A stretch of 31,666 bases of DNA, taken from assembly GCA_041919675.1 (NCBI GenBank), contig JAYRTJ010000034.1:1-31666 (forward strand), written 5' to 3'. Position 1 is the first letter of the stretch; each line of letters starts with the position of its first letter. This DNA comes from SHVO01 sp041919675. Its GTDB lineage: Bacteria > Pseudomonadota > Alphaproteobacteria > Rhodospirillales > Rhodospirillaceae. Shown here piece after piece: positions 13,576 through 20,882 of this stretch. The translations under genes were made by a program, and so were the position numbers. The notes beneath the pieces were generated by a model, which worked only from the letters and a program-made list of their open reading frames with translations, had not been told where the DNA came from and searched no databases.

Positions 13576-14829
13576 ATGAAACGGCTCGGACAAGTTGCGG
13601 TGGCGCTTGGCGTCGTCGGCGCCGCCGGTCTCGCGTGGGCGCAGGCCGATAACCTGAACAAGCGCGAGCAGACACCGGGCGCGATAATCGAAATCGCCGC
13701 GACGACGCTTGCGAAGCCTTACGCCACGCCCAGCCGCGCCAACACGTCGAACAACAAACCGCGCGCCGAGCGGATGCCGATGGTGCCCGCGGGTTTCAAC
13801 GTGAATGTGTTCGCCAGCGGCCTATCCCACGCGCGCAACATATTCGTCGCGGCGAACGGCGACGTGCTTCTCGCCGAACAGCGTCCGGGCAAAATCACGC
13901 TTCTTCGCGATGCTGACGGCGACGGCAAAGCCGAATTCACACAAACCTTCGCGGAAGGGTTCAAGATCGTCTACGGCCTCGCGGCCAGTAAGGACGCGCT
14001 GTTTGTTGGTGATACAGACGGCATCTGGCGCATTCCCTATACGCCGGGCGATGCCAAGGCGCGCGCGCCGCAGGAACGCATCAGCGCCGACGGCGCGTTC
14101 GGCGGCGGCGGCGGTCACGTGACGCGCAACGTGACCTTGGCGCCGGATGGCGCGAAGATCTACGTCTCGATCGGCTCGCGCGGCAACATCGCCGAGGAAG
14201 AAGAACAGCGCGCCACCATCCAGGAATTCACCCTCGAAGGCGGCAAGGCCGTCAAGCAACGCACCTTCGCGAGCGGCTTACGTAATGCTGTCGGCACCGC
14301 GTTCTATCCCGGCACCAACACGCTCTACACCGTCGTCAACGAACGCGACGGTCTCGGCGATGAACTGGTGCCCGACTACCTGACGAGCGTGAAAGACGGC
14401 GGCTTCTACGGTTGGCCCTACAGTTATCTCGGCCAGAACCCGCAGCCGGGTTTCGCCGACAAGAAACCCGACCTCGTAAAAAAAGCGATCGTGCCCGACG
14501 TCTTGTTCCGCTCGCACTCCGCGCCGCTCGGTCTCACCTTCTATACGGGCACGAGTTTCCCAGCCGAATATCAGGGCGGCGCTTTCGTCGCGCTGCACGG
14601 TTCGTGGAACGCGGAAAAACCGCGCGCCTATCACGTGGTCTTCGTGCCCTTCAAAGGCGGCAAACCCGCCTCGAATTCCTACAAGGTTTTCGCCAGCGGC
14701 TTCTGGACCGGCGGCGACAAACCGGAAGTGTGGGGCCGTCCCGCCGGCGTGGCTGTCGCGAAAGACGGCAGCCTGCTCATCGCCGATGACGGTTCGCAGA
14801 CCATCTTCCGCGTGAGCGCGGTGAAGTAG
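13576..14829 (+). CDS. Secreted PQQ-type sugar dehydrogenase family protein (L-sorbosone dehydrogenase-like)
   Basis: 417 residues with a clear signal peptide (Lys-Arg start, hydrophobic 6-19, cleavage near Ala-Trp-Ala at 22), so it is exported to the periplasm. The rest is a six-bladed beta-propeller of the GSDH/sorbosone dehydrogenase family. Repeats include Pro-Ala-Gly-Phe-Asn-Val-Asn-Val-Phe, Asn-Gly-Asp-Val-Leu-Leu-Ala-Glu, Asp-Ala-Asp-Gly-Asp-Gly-Lys-Ala, Gly-Leu-Arg-Asn-Ala-Val-Gly, Tyr-Gly-Trp-Pro-Tyr, Gly-Ser-Trp-Asn and Leu-Ile-Ala-Asp-Asp-Gly. Family members oxidise aldoses or sorbosone with PQQ, but many homologues are uncharacterised, so the substrate is unknown. A good GAAGGGAAG ribosome binding site stands five bases before the ATG. 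It follows grpE by 61 bases and meets alkB tail to tail with no gap. Confidence 0.83.
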   Translation: MKRLGQVAVALGVVGAAGLAWAQADNLNKREQTPGAIIEIAATTLAKPYATPSRANTSNNKPRAERMPMVPAGFNVNVFASGLSHARNIFVAANGDVLLAEQRPGKITLLRDADGDGKAEFTQTFAEGFKIVYGLAASKDALFVGDTDGIWRIPYTPGDAKARAPQERISADGAFGGGGGHVTRNVTLAPDGAKIYVSIGSRGNIAEEEEQRATIQEFTLEGGKAVKQRTFASGLRNAVGTAFYPGTNTLYTVVNERDGLGDELVPDYLTSVKDGGFYGWPYSYLGQNPQPGFADKKPDLVKKAIVPDVLFRSHSAPLGLTFYTGTSFPAEYQGGAFVALHGSWNAEKPRAYHVVFVPFKGGKPASNSYKVFASGFWTGGDKPEVWGRPAGVAVAKDGSLLIADDGSQTIFRVSAVK

Positions 14830-15423
14830 TCAGAGCGCTTTCCTGAACGTCAGACTGATGCGTCCTTGAAGATCGCGCAGAGGGCTTGTGCCCGGGTGGA
14901 TCTTGCGTACGCCGTGGAACAGCATGCGGCTTGGCGGTCCCATGAGGATGGCGTCGCCGCTTTCGACGACGAAGGCCGTGGTTTTGCCGGTGCGCGTTTC
15001 GCCGCCGATCAACCAGTCGGCATCGTCGCCCAGCGAGAGGGTGACAATCGGCTGACGGAAGTCCTTTTCATCCCGGTCCTGGTGCAGGCCCATCTTGGCG
15101 CCGGGGGCATAGAAATTGATGAGGCAGGCGTCGGGCTGAAAGGCGGGCCAAGGACTCCCATTTACGGCAAGCCGCACTATCTCAAGAAAGACGCCGGGCA
15201 TCGGCGGCCAAGGCTGGTCCGATCCGGGCTGGGTTGTGATGTAACGGTAGCCCTTCGCGTCACTCCACCAGCCGGCGTCGCCGGTATTGGTCATGGCGGC
15301 CGAAGTCATCCCGCCGCCCCGGGTGCGGGGATGTTGGAAGGGCGCCGCCCGGGCAATGTCCCCGACGGCGGCGACGAGGGCTTGCTGCAATGCAGCAGAG
15401 GCCACCTTGGGGCGGAAAATCAC
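14830..15423 (-). CDS. alkB: Alpha-ketoglutarate-dependent DNA repair dioxygenase AlkB
   Basis: 197 residues if started at the GTG at 15423. AlkB removes methyl groups from 1-meA and 3-meC by Fe(II)/2-oxoglutarate oxidation. Strongly AlkB-like stretches are Met-Thr-Asn-Thr-Gly, Trp-Pro-Ala-Phe-Gln-Pro-Asp-Ala-Cys-Leu-Ile-Asn, Ala-Pro-Gly-Ala-Lys-Met, the iron ligands in Leu-His-Gln-Asp (His-x-Asp), the distal His in Leu-Phe-His-Gly-Val, and the terminal Gly-Arg-Ile-Ser-Leu-Thr-Phe-Arg. The start is doubtful: the reading frame remains open and family-like for at least 16 codons upstream (Leu-Ser-Leu-Phe-Gly-Asp-Ser through Leu-Pro-Lys-Gly) without an ATG, GTG or TTG, and a CTG at 15471-15469 is the best-placed alternative. 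The AAAGGG before the GTG touches it, so it is not a good ribosome binding site. Confidence 0.9.
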   Translation of the reverse strand: MIFRPKVASAALQQALVAAVGDIARAAPFQHPRTRGGGMTSAAMTNTGDAGWWSDAKGYRYITTQPGSDQPWPPMPGVFLEIVRLAVNGSPWPAFQPDACLINFYAPGAKMGLHQDRDEKDFRQPIVTLSLGDDADWLIGGETRTGKTTAFVVESGDAILMGPPSRMLFHGVRKIHPGTSPLRDLQGRISLTFRKAL

Positions 15424-15562
15424 CCCTTTCGGTAGTGCGGGAGGGGGATTCGAGTCCCCAAAAAGGCTCAGGTTCCCGTTTTTCAGGGGGTCCAGGCTCC
15501 CAAAGTGGCTTCCGAGCAGGCCCTAAACCCCGAAAACCGGTAACAAAAGAGTCAGTTGGCCC

Positions 15563-15591
15563 GTTGCGGCCCTATCTGACCCCCCTTATAT
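15563..15591 (+). promoter_or_regulatory. Candidate RpoH promoter of dnaK
   Basis: GTTG (15563-15566), 18 bases, then CTTATAT (15585-15591). This fits the form CTTG-N17/18-CYTATnT known for alphaproteobacterial heat-shock promoters with one mismatch in the -35 box. Read in the E. coli form it is GTTGCG-N13-CCCCTT. The leader to the dnaK ATG would be about 140 bases. It lies in the alkB-dnaK gap (15424-15736), which otherwise holds the upstream extension of the alkB frame and the hairpin at 15677-15713. Confidence 0.5.
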
Positions 15592-15676
15592 ACGCCCCAG
15601 GTTTGAAGGCCTTCTCGCTCCGGAGAAATTCCAGCGCTAAGGCCCTGAGCGAACAGAAGAAGCGAACATAAGCAGG

Positions 15677-15713
15677 GGACACCCCGGGCGCCAGTATGGG
15701 CCCGCCTGTGTCC
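15677..15713 (+). repeat. Hairpin in the dnaK leader
   Basis: GGACAC (15677-15682) pairs with GTGTCC (15708-15713), and CGGGC (15685-15689) with GCCCG (15700-15704) inside. The structure ends eight bases before the GGAAGG (15721-15726) that serves the dnaK ATG at 15737. It is close enough to affect ribosome access, but it does not cover the Shine-Dalgarno, so a thermometer role is only a possibility. Confidence 0.4.
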
Positions 15714-15736
15714 GCCTCATGGAAGGAACAGAAAGT

Positions 15737-17656
15737 ATGGCTAAAGTTATCGGCATCGACCTCGGTACGACGAACTCCTGCGTCGCGGTGATGGACGGCA
15801 AGACCGCGCGCGTGATTGAAAACGCCGAAGGCGCGCGCACGACGCCGTCGATGACCGCTTTTACCGAATCCGGTGAACGTGTCGTCGGCCAGCCCGCGAA
15901 GCGCCAGGCGGTTACAAATCCTGAGAACACCCTCTTCGCCATCAAGCGCCTCATCGGCCGCCGCAACGACGATCCGATGGTGGAGAAAGACAAGAAGCTC
16001 GTGCCCTACAAAATCGTGAAGGGCGACAACGGCGACGCGTGGGTCGAAAGCCGCGGCGAGAAGTATTCGCCGTCGCAGGTCTCCGCCTTCATCCTCCAGA
16101 AGATGAAAGAAACCGCCGAGAGCTATCTCGGTGAAAAGGTCACCGAAGCCGTCATCACCGTGCCGGCCTACTTCAACGACAGCCAGCGTCAGGCCACCAA
16201 GGACGCGGGCCGCATCGCCGGCCTCAACGTGCTGCGCATCATCAACGAACCGACCGCTGCCGCCCTTGCCTACGGCATGGACAAGAAGAGCAACGGCATC
16301 ATCGCCGTGTACGACTTGGGCGGCGGTACGTTCGACGTGTCCATCCTCGAGATCGGCGACGGCGTGTTCGAAGTGAAGTCCACGAACGGCGACACGTTCC
16401 TGGGCGGTGAAGACTTCGACGCGCGCATCATCGAATACCTGGCCGACGAGTTCAAAAAGGAAGCCGGCATCGATCTGCGCAAAGACAAGCTCGCCCTTCA
16501 GCGCCTGAAGGAAGCCGCTGAGAAGGCCAAGATCGAGCTGTCGAGCTCCATGCAGACCGAAGTGAACCTGCCGTTCATCACGGCGGACGCTTCCGGTCCG
16601 AAGCACCTCAACATCAAGCTGACGCGCGCCAAGCTCGAAGCGCTGGTGGATGATCTCATCCAGCGCACCGTCGAGCCGTGCAAAAAGGCCCTGAAGGACG
16701 CCGGTCTGAAGGCCAGCGAAATCCAGGAAGTCATTCTCGTCGGCGGTATGACCCGCATGCCGAAGGTGCAGGAAGTCGTGAAGACTTTCTTCGGCCGCGA
16801 GCCGCACAAGGGCGTGAACCCGGATGAAGTTGTCGCCATCGGCGCCGCCATTCAAGCGGGCGTGCTCAAGGGCGAAGTGAAGGACGTTCTGCTCCTCGAC
16901 GTGACGCCGCTCTCGCTCGGCATCGAAACCCTGGGCGGTGTGTTCACGCGCCTCATCGAGCGCAACACCACCATCCCGACGCGCAAGAGCCAGACCTTCT
17001 CGACCGCCGAGGACAACCAGACGGCCGTGACCATCCGCGTGTTCCAAGGCGAACGCGAAATGGCCGCGGACAACAAGCTTCTGGGTCAGTTCGACCTCAT
17101 GGGCATCCCGTCGGCGCCGCGCGGCGTGCCGCAGGTGGAAGTGACCTTCGACATCGACGCCAACGGCATCGTGAATGTCTCGGCCAAGGACAAGGCGACC
17201 AACAAGGAACAGCAGATCCGCATCCAAGCCTCGGGCGGCCTGTCTGAAGCCGACATCCAGCAGATGGTGAAGGACGCCGAAGCCCACGCCGAGGAAGACA
17301 AAGCCCGGCGTGCATCCATCGAAGCGCGCAACCAGGCCGATGGGGTGATCCACTCGGTCGAGAAGAATCTGAAAGAGCACGGCGACAAGATCCCGGCCGG
17401 CGACAAGGCCGAGATTGAATCCAAGCTCCAAGCGGCGAAGGACGTGCTTGAGTCCGGCGACGCCGAGAAGATCAAGGCGGCGACCGATGCTCTCCTGCAG
17501 GCGTCCATGAAGATGGGCGAAGCCATGTACAAGCAGGATCCGGGCGCGGCGGCCGGCGGCGGCGCTCATGGTGGATCAGCGGGCGGCGGCGAAGAAGCCA
17601 AGAGCGACGACGTGGTCGATGCCGACTTCGAGGAAGTCGACAAAGACAAGAAGTAA
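15737..17656 (+). CDS. dnaK: Chaperone DnaK (Hsp70)
   Basis: 639 residues from the ATG at 15737, which gives the canonical Met-Ala-Lys-Val-Ile-Gly-Ile-Asp-Leu-Gly-Thr-Thr-Asn-Ser start; an in-frame ATG at 15719 adds six residues and overlaps the GGAAGG ribosome binding site. Hsp70 landmarks are all here: Val-Pro-Ala-Tyr-Phe-Asn-Asp, Ile-Ile-Asn-Glu-Pro-Thr-Ala-Ala, Asp-Leu-Gly-Gly-Gly-Thr-Phe-Asp, Val-Gly-Gly-Met-Thr-Arg-Met-Pro, the interdomain Val-Leu-Leu-Leu-Asp-Val-Thr-Pro-Leu-Ser-Leu linker, the substrate-binding beta domain, and a Gly/Ala-rich tail ending in an acidic Glu-Glu-Val-Asp motif. DnaK binds unfolded peptides in an ATP cycle driven by DnaJ and GrpE, and in alphaproteobacteria also restrains RpoH. 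dnaJ follows after 92 bases. Confidence 0.99.
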   Translation: MAKVIGIDLGTTNSCVAVMDGKTARVIENAEGARTTPSMTAFTESGERVVGQPAKRQAVTNPENTLFAIKRLIGRRNDDPMVEKDKKLVPYKIVKGDNGDAWVESRGEKYSPSQVSAFILQKMKETAESYLGEKVTEAVITVPAYFNDSQRQATKDAGRIAGLNVLRIINEPTAAALAYGMDKKSNGIIAVYDLGGGTFDVSILEIGDGVFEVKSTNGDTFLGGEDFDARIIEYLADEFKKEAGIDLRKDKLALQRLKEAAEKAKIELSSSMQTEVNLPFITADASGPKHLNIKLTRAKLEALVDDLIQRTVEPCKKALKDAGLKASEIQEVILVGGMTRMPKVQEVVKTFFGREPHKGVNPDEVVAIGAAIQAGVLKGEVKDVLLLDVTPLSLGIETLGGVFTRLIERNTTIPTRKSQTFSTAEDNQTAVTIRVFQGEREMAADNKLLGQFDLMGIPSAPRGVPQVEVTFDIDANGIVNVSAKDKATNKEQQIRIQASGGLSEADIQQMVKDAEAHAEEDKARRASIEARNQADGVIHSVEKNLKEHGDKIPAGDKAEIESKLQAAKDVLESGDAEKIKAATDALLQASMKMGEAMYKQDPGAAAGGGAHGGSAGGGEEAKSDDVVDADFEEVDKDKK

Positions 17657-17678
17657 ACTGATATAAATCGATCGGGGC

Positions 17679-17712
17679 CGACACCCGGGATCTCCAAAGG
17701 TTCCGGGTGTCG
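17679..17712 (+). repeat. Hairpin in the dnaK-dnaJ spacer
   Basis: CGACACCCGGGA (17679-17690) pairs with 17701-17712 (12 bp, one G-U), with a 10-base loop. No T-run follows (CGCGAAAC), so it is not a complete intrinsic terminator. Such a stem between chaperone genes could slow decay of the dnaK message, mark an RNase site or cause partial termination, each lowering DnaJ relative to DnaK. Confidence 0.65.
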
Positions 17713-17748
17713 CGCGAAACGGCAGGCGGGCAAGAGTTTAGTTACGCG

Positions 17749-18888
17749 ATGGCGACAGCAGCGAAGCAGTGTTTCTACGAGATCCTGGGTGTCGCGAAGA
17801 CCTCCTCGGCCGAAGATTTGAAGAAGGCCTACCGCAAGCTCGCCATGCAGTATCACCCGGATAAGAACCCGGGCGATAAAGACGCCGAGCACAAGTTCAA
17901 GGTCCTCAGCGAAGCCTACGAGATCCTGCGCGACGAACAGAAGCGCGCGGCCTACGACCGCTACGGCCATGCGGCCTTCGAGCAAGGCGGTGGCGGCGGC
18001 GGCGGTGGTTTCGGTTTCGGCGGCGGCTTCGCCGACATCTTCGACGAGATGTTCGGCGACATGATGGGCCGGCGCGGCGGCGGCGGCCGGAACGCGGGCC
18101 GGGGCCAGGACACCCGCTACAATCTCGAAATTTCCCTCGAAGAAGCCTTCTTCGGCAAAAAGGCCGAACTTAAAGTTCCCTCTTCGATCGCCTGCGAGTC
18201 CTGCAAAGGCTCCGGCAGCAAGGGCGGCGCGGCGCCAAGCACGTGTCCCACCTGCCGCGGCGCCGGCAAGATGCGCAGCCAGCAAGGTTTCTTCACCGTC
18301 GAACGCACCTGCCCCACCTGCCACGGCGGCGGCCAGGTGATTACCGACCCCTGCGGCAAGTGCAACGGCGCGGGCCGCGTGCGCAAGGAAAAGACCCTCG
18401 ACGTCACGATCCCGGCCGGTGTGGAGGAAGGCACCCGCATCCGTCTGGCCGGCGAAGGCGAGGCCGGTCTCAACGGCGCGCCCCCGGGCGATCTCTATAT
18501 TTTCCTCGCCATCGCACCGCACCGCATCTTCCAGCGTGAAGGCGCGAACCTGTTCATGCGCCTGCCGATCCCGATGCATGTCGCCGCCCTTGGCGGTGAT
18601 GTGGAAGTGCCCGCCGTCGACGGCGGACGCGTGAAGGTCAGCGTGCCTAAAGGCTGCCAGAACGGCCACCGCTTCCGCATGAAGGGTAAGGGCATGACCG
18701 TGCTCCGCTCGACCGCGCGCGGCGACATGTTCCTCGAAGCGGCGGTCGAGGTGCCGGTGAACCTCACCGACAAGCAGAAGAAGCTTCTCCAGGAATTCGC
18801 CAAGGAAAGCGACAGCCGGACCTACTCGCCGGAAAGCACGTCCTTCCTCGACCGGGTGAAGGAGTTCTTCACGGACGCGGCTGAGTAA
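17749..18888 (+). CDS. dnaJ: Chaperone DnaJ (Hsp40, type I)
   Basis: 379 residues from the ATG at 17749; an in-frame GTG at 17707 lies inside the spacer hairpin and adds 14 residues with no family match. Domain order is standard: J domain about 7-72 with His-Pro-Asp at 36-38, a Gly/Phe-rich linker about 85-125 (long Gly runs), a zinc-finger region with four Cys-x2-Cys-x-Gly-x-Gly-type repeats, and two beta-barrel peptide-binding domains with Gly-Asp-Leu-Tyr. It delivers substrates to DnaK and triggers ATP hydrolysis. No strong Shine-Dalgarno is visible, only AAGAG about 13 bases upstream. It is followed by dapB, the usual alphaproteobacterial order. Confidence 0.98.
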   Translation: MATAAKQCFYEILGVAKTSSAEDLKKAYRKLAMQYHPDKNPGDKDAEHKFKVLSEAYEILRDEQKRAAYDRYGHAAFEQGGGGGGGGFGFGGGFADIFDEMFGDMMGRRGGGGRNAGRGQDTRYNLEISLEEAFFGKKAELKVPSSIACESCKGSGSKGGAAPSTCPTCRGAGKMRSQQGFFTVERTCPTCHGGGQVITDPCGKCNGAGRVRKEKTLDVTIPAGVEEGTRIRLAGEGEAGLNGAPPGDLYIFLAIAPHRIFQREGANLFMRLPIPMHVAALGGDVEVPAVDGGRVKVSVPKGCQNGHRFRMKGKGMTVLRSTARGDMFLEAAVEVPVNLTDKQKKLLQEFAKESDSRTYSPESTSFLDRVKEFFTDAAE

Positions 18889-18896
18889 GCGATACT

Positions 18897-18917
18897 CCGC
18901 CGCACATTTTGCGGCGG
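18897..18917 (+). repeat. Hairpin between dnaJ and dapB
   Basis: CCGCCGCA (18897-18904) pairs perfectly with TGCGGCGG (18910-18917), loop CATTT. It lies eight bases after the dnaJ stop and 11 before the dapB ATG. No T-run follows. The right arm holds the only G-rich sequence that could act as a dapB ribosome binding site, so the stem may limit dapB translation. Confidence 0.55.
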
Positions 18918-18928
18918 GACTAACTCAC

Positions 18929-19726
18929 ATGAAAATCGGAATCGTCGGCTGCGCGGGCCGCATGGGTCGCATGCTCATCGCGGAGGTTTTGCGCACCAAG
19001 GGCGCGAAGCTCGGCGGCGGCACGGAGCCGGCGAAGTCGCCGGCCCTCGGCACGGATCTCGGCGTCCTCGCCGGCCAAAAGGCCGTGGGCGTGAAGGTCA
19101 CGAGCGACGCCAAGGCGTTGTTCGCCGCGTGTGATGTCGTGATCGATTTCACGACGCCGGCGGCGACCGCGAAGCATATCGAACTTGCCCGCATGCACGG
19201 CACGGCGCTGGTCATCGGCACCACGGGGCTGCCGGCGCCGGTGAAGCGCGCCATCACGGCGGCCGCGAAGAAGACCGTCCTGATCCAGGCGCCGAATATG
19301 AGCACGGGCGTGAATGTCCTGCTTTCGCTCACCGAGCGGCTCGCACGGGTGCTGAAAGACGACTACGACATTGAAATCGTGGAAATGCATCACCGTCACA
19401 AGGTCGATGCGCCGTCCGGCACCGCGCTGGGCTTGGGCGAAGCGGCGGCGAAAGGCCGCGGCGTGGCGCTCGAAAAGGCCGGACGCCGCACACGCGATGG
19501 CCAAGTCGGCGCGCGCCCCAAGGGTGAGATCGGGTTTGCCACCTTGCGCGGCGGCGACGTCGTTGGCGATCACACCGTGATCTTCGCCGCCGACGGCGAG
19601 CGCATCGAGATCACGCACAAGGCGTCCTCGCGCGAAGTCTTCGCGCGCGGCGCCGTGCGCGCCGCGATGTGGGCCAAGGGCCGCAAGGCGGGCCTCTATT
19701 CCATGAAAGACGTGCTCGGTTTATGA
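18929..19726 (+). CDS. dapB: 4-hydroxy-tetrahydrodipicolinate reductase
   Basis: 265 residues, typical length. DapB reduces the cyclic product of DapA to tetrahydrodipicolinate with NAD(P)H, in the lysine and meso-diaminopimelate pathway. The Rossmann motif Gly7-Cys-Ala-Gly-Arg-Met-Gly-Arg14 is clear. Other sites are Asp-Phe-Thr near 73-75, Ile-Gly-Thr-Thr-Gly at 96-100, Ala-Pro-Asn-Met-Ser near 121-125, and the catalytic His-His-Arg-His-Lys-Val-Asp-Ala-Pro-Ser-Gly-Thr at 154-165. It follows dnaJ by 40 bases and overlaps nth by four (ATGA), so dnaK-dnaJ-dapB-nth may form one transcript with internal RNA hairpins. Confidence 0.98.
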   Translation: MKIGIVGCAGRMGRMLIAEVLRTKGAKLGGGTEPAKSPALGTDLGVLAGQKAVGVKVTSDAKALFAACDVVIDFTTPAATAKHIELARMHGTALVIGTTGLPAPVKRAITAAAKKTVLIQAPNMSTGVNVLLSLTERLARVLKDDYDIEIVEMHHRHKVDAPSGTALGLGEAAAKGRGVALEKAGRRTRDGQVGARPKGEIGFATLRGGDVVGDHTVIFAADGERIEITHKASSREVFARGAVRAAMWAKGRKAGLYSMKDVLGL

Positions 19727-20463
19727 AGCCGAACGACATCGTCACGTTCTACACACGGCTCCGGGACCAGAACCCGGAGCCCGCGACGGAGCTCGTCTAC
19801 TTAAATCCCTACACGCTGCTCGTCGCTGTCGTCCTCTCGGCGCAAGCCACCGACGTCGGCGTGAACCGCGCGACGGGCCCCTTGTTCAAGGTCGTCGATA
19901 CACCGCAGAAGATGCTCGACCTCGGCGAGGAGAAGCTGCGCGACTACATCAAGACCATTGGCCTCTTCAACACCAAGGCCAAGAACGTGATGGCGCTGTC
20001 GAAGATCCTCGTCGAACAATACGGCAGCGAAGTGCCGGCGAACCGCGATTTGCTCGAGCAGCTTCCCGGTGTCGGCCGCAAGACCGCCAATGTCGTGATG
20101 AACGTTGTGTTCGATCAACCCACCATCGCGGTGGACACGCATATCTTCCGCGTTTCGAACCGCACCGGCCTAGCGCCCGGCAAGACACCGCTGCATGTGG
20201 AAGAAAAACTCGAGAAGGTGACGCCGGACGCATTCAAGCGTCACGCCCATCACTGGCTTATCTTGCACGGCCGCTACATCTGCGTCGCGCGCACGCCCCA
20301 ATGCTGGCGCTGTCCCGTGGCGGACCTGTGCGCGTTCAAGCCAAAGACACCGCCACCTGGTTCGCCCCAAGCGGTCATGCAGAAAAAGAAAAATGTGAAA
20401 GCCGTTGCGAAGATCTCAGCAAAGGCTGCGAAGAAGGCCGTGCGGAAAACGAAACGGGATTAA
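19723..20463 (+). CDS. nth: Endonuclease III
   Basis: 246 residues from the ATG at 19723, which overlaps the dapB stop as ATGA; a frame extension to 19669 lies inside dapB and is not needed. Endonuclease III excises oxidised pyrimidines and nicks the DNA. The helix-hairpin-helix Leu-Pro-Gly-Val-Gly-Arg-Lys has catalytic Lys120, and Asp138 is in Val-Asp-Thr-His. The [4Fe-4S] loop is Cys187-x6-Cys194-x2-Cys197-x5-Cys203. Residues 220-246 form a Lys/Ala-rich basic tail beyond the usual end of the family (about 211 residues in E. coli); extra DNA binding is a fair guess. Its TAA overlaps the TAA of the opposite bactofilin gene. Confidence 0.97.
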   Translation: MKPNDIVTFYTRLRDQNPEPATELVYLNPYTLLVAVVLSAQATDVGVNRATGPLFKVVDTPQKMLDLGEEKLRDYIKTIGLFNTKAKNVMALSKILVEQYGSEVPANRDLLEQLPGVGRKTANVVMNVVFDQPTIAVDTHIFRVSNRTGLAPGKTPLHVEEKLEKVTPDAFKRHAHHWLILHGRYICVARTPQCWRCPVADLCAFKPKTPPPGSPQAVMQKKKNVKAVAKISAKAAKKAVRKTKRD

Positions 20464-20882
20464 AGCGTTTCGATCGCGCCCTGCAGACGGCCGCCGTTCG
20501 CGACGGCGATGGTCTTGTAGCTCACCTTGCCGGTGACCACGCCGCTGGCGGCGATTTCCAAATGGCCGTTCACCTTGAGATCGCCGTCGTAGGTGCCGGC
20601 GATGGTGGCGCTGTCGACTTCGCTCGAGCCTTTGAACGTGCCGTTGACGGTCACGTCCAGGATTTTCACGCCGGAAACTTTTGCATCCACATGACCGTCG
20701 ACCACCAGGCGTTCGCAGCCCGACACCTCACCATGGATACGCACTTGCTTGCCGACGGTGAGGCGCTTGCCTTCCATGTCGTCGCCGCCGCGTGCCGCGC
20801 CGGGGCCCGGGATGTCCGCGACACGGCGCGGAATCTGCGGATTGAACGCGGCCATGCGGTCCGAGGTGAATCTATCCGACAT
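20460..20882 (-). CDS. Bactofilin family cytoskeletal protein
   Basis: 140 residues from the ATG at 20882, which has a strong AAGGAG six bases upstream. A disordered start (1-38) is followed by the bactofilin (DUF583) domain, about 40-138, a right-handed beta-helix seen as short repeats: Ile-His-Gly-Glu-Val-Ser-Gly, Leu-Val-Val-Asp-Gly-His-Val, Val-Thr-Val-Asn-Gly-Thr-Phe, Ala-Thr-Ile-Ala-Gly-Thr-Tyr-Asp-Gly, Leu-Glu-Ile-Ala-Ala-Ser-Gly-Val-Val-Thr-Gly. Bactofilins polymerise without nucleotides and help place cell-wall enzymes or stalk structures. The frame stays open to an ATG at 21143, which would add 87 low-complexity residues; the ribosome binding site argues against it. Single-copy context gives no clue to its exact role. 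Confidence 0.92.
   Translation of the reverse strand: MSDRFTSDRMAAFNPQIPRRVADIPGPGAARGGDDMEGKRLTVGKQVRIHGEVSGCERLVVDGHVDAKVSGVKILDVTVNGTFKGSSEVDSATIAGTYDGDLKVNGHLEIAASGVVTGKVSYKTIAVANGGRLQGAIETL

Noticed and set aside
15572..17569. 665-codon open frame antisense to dnaK
   Set aside because: Its product is rich in His, Arg, Asp and Val as expected from reading GC-rich codons backwards. Long antisense frames over Hsp70 genes are a known effect of codon bias. No ribosome binding site or family match was seen.
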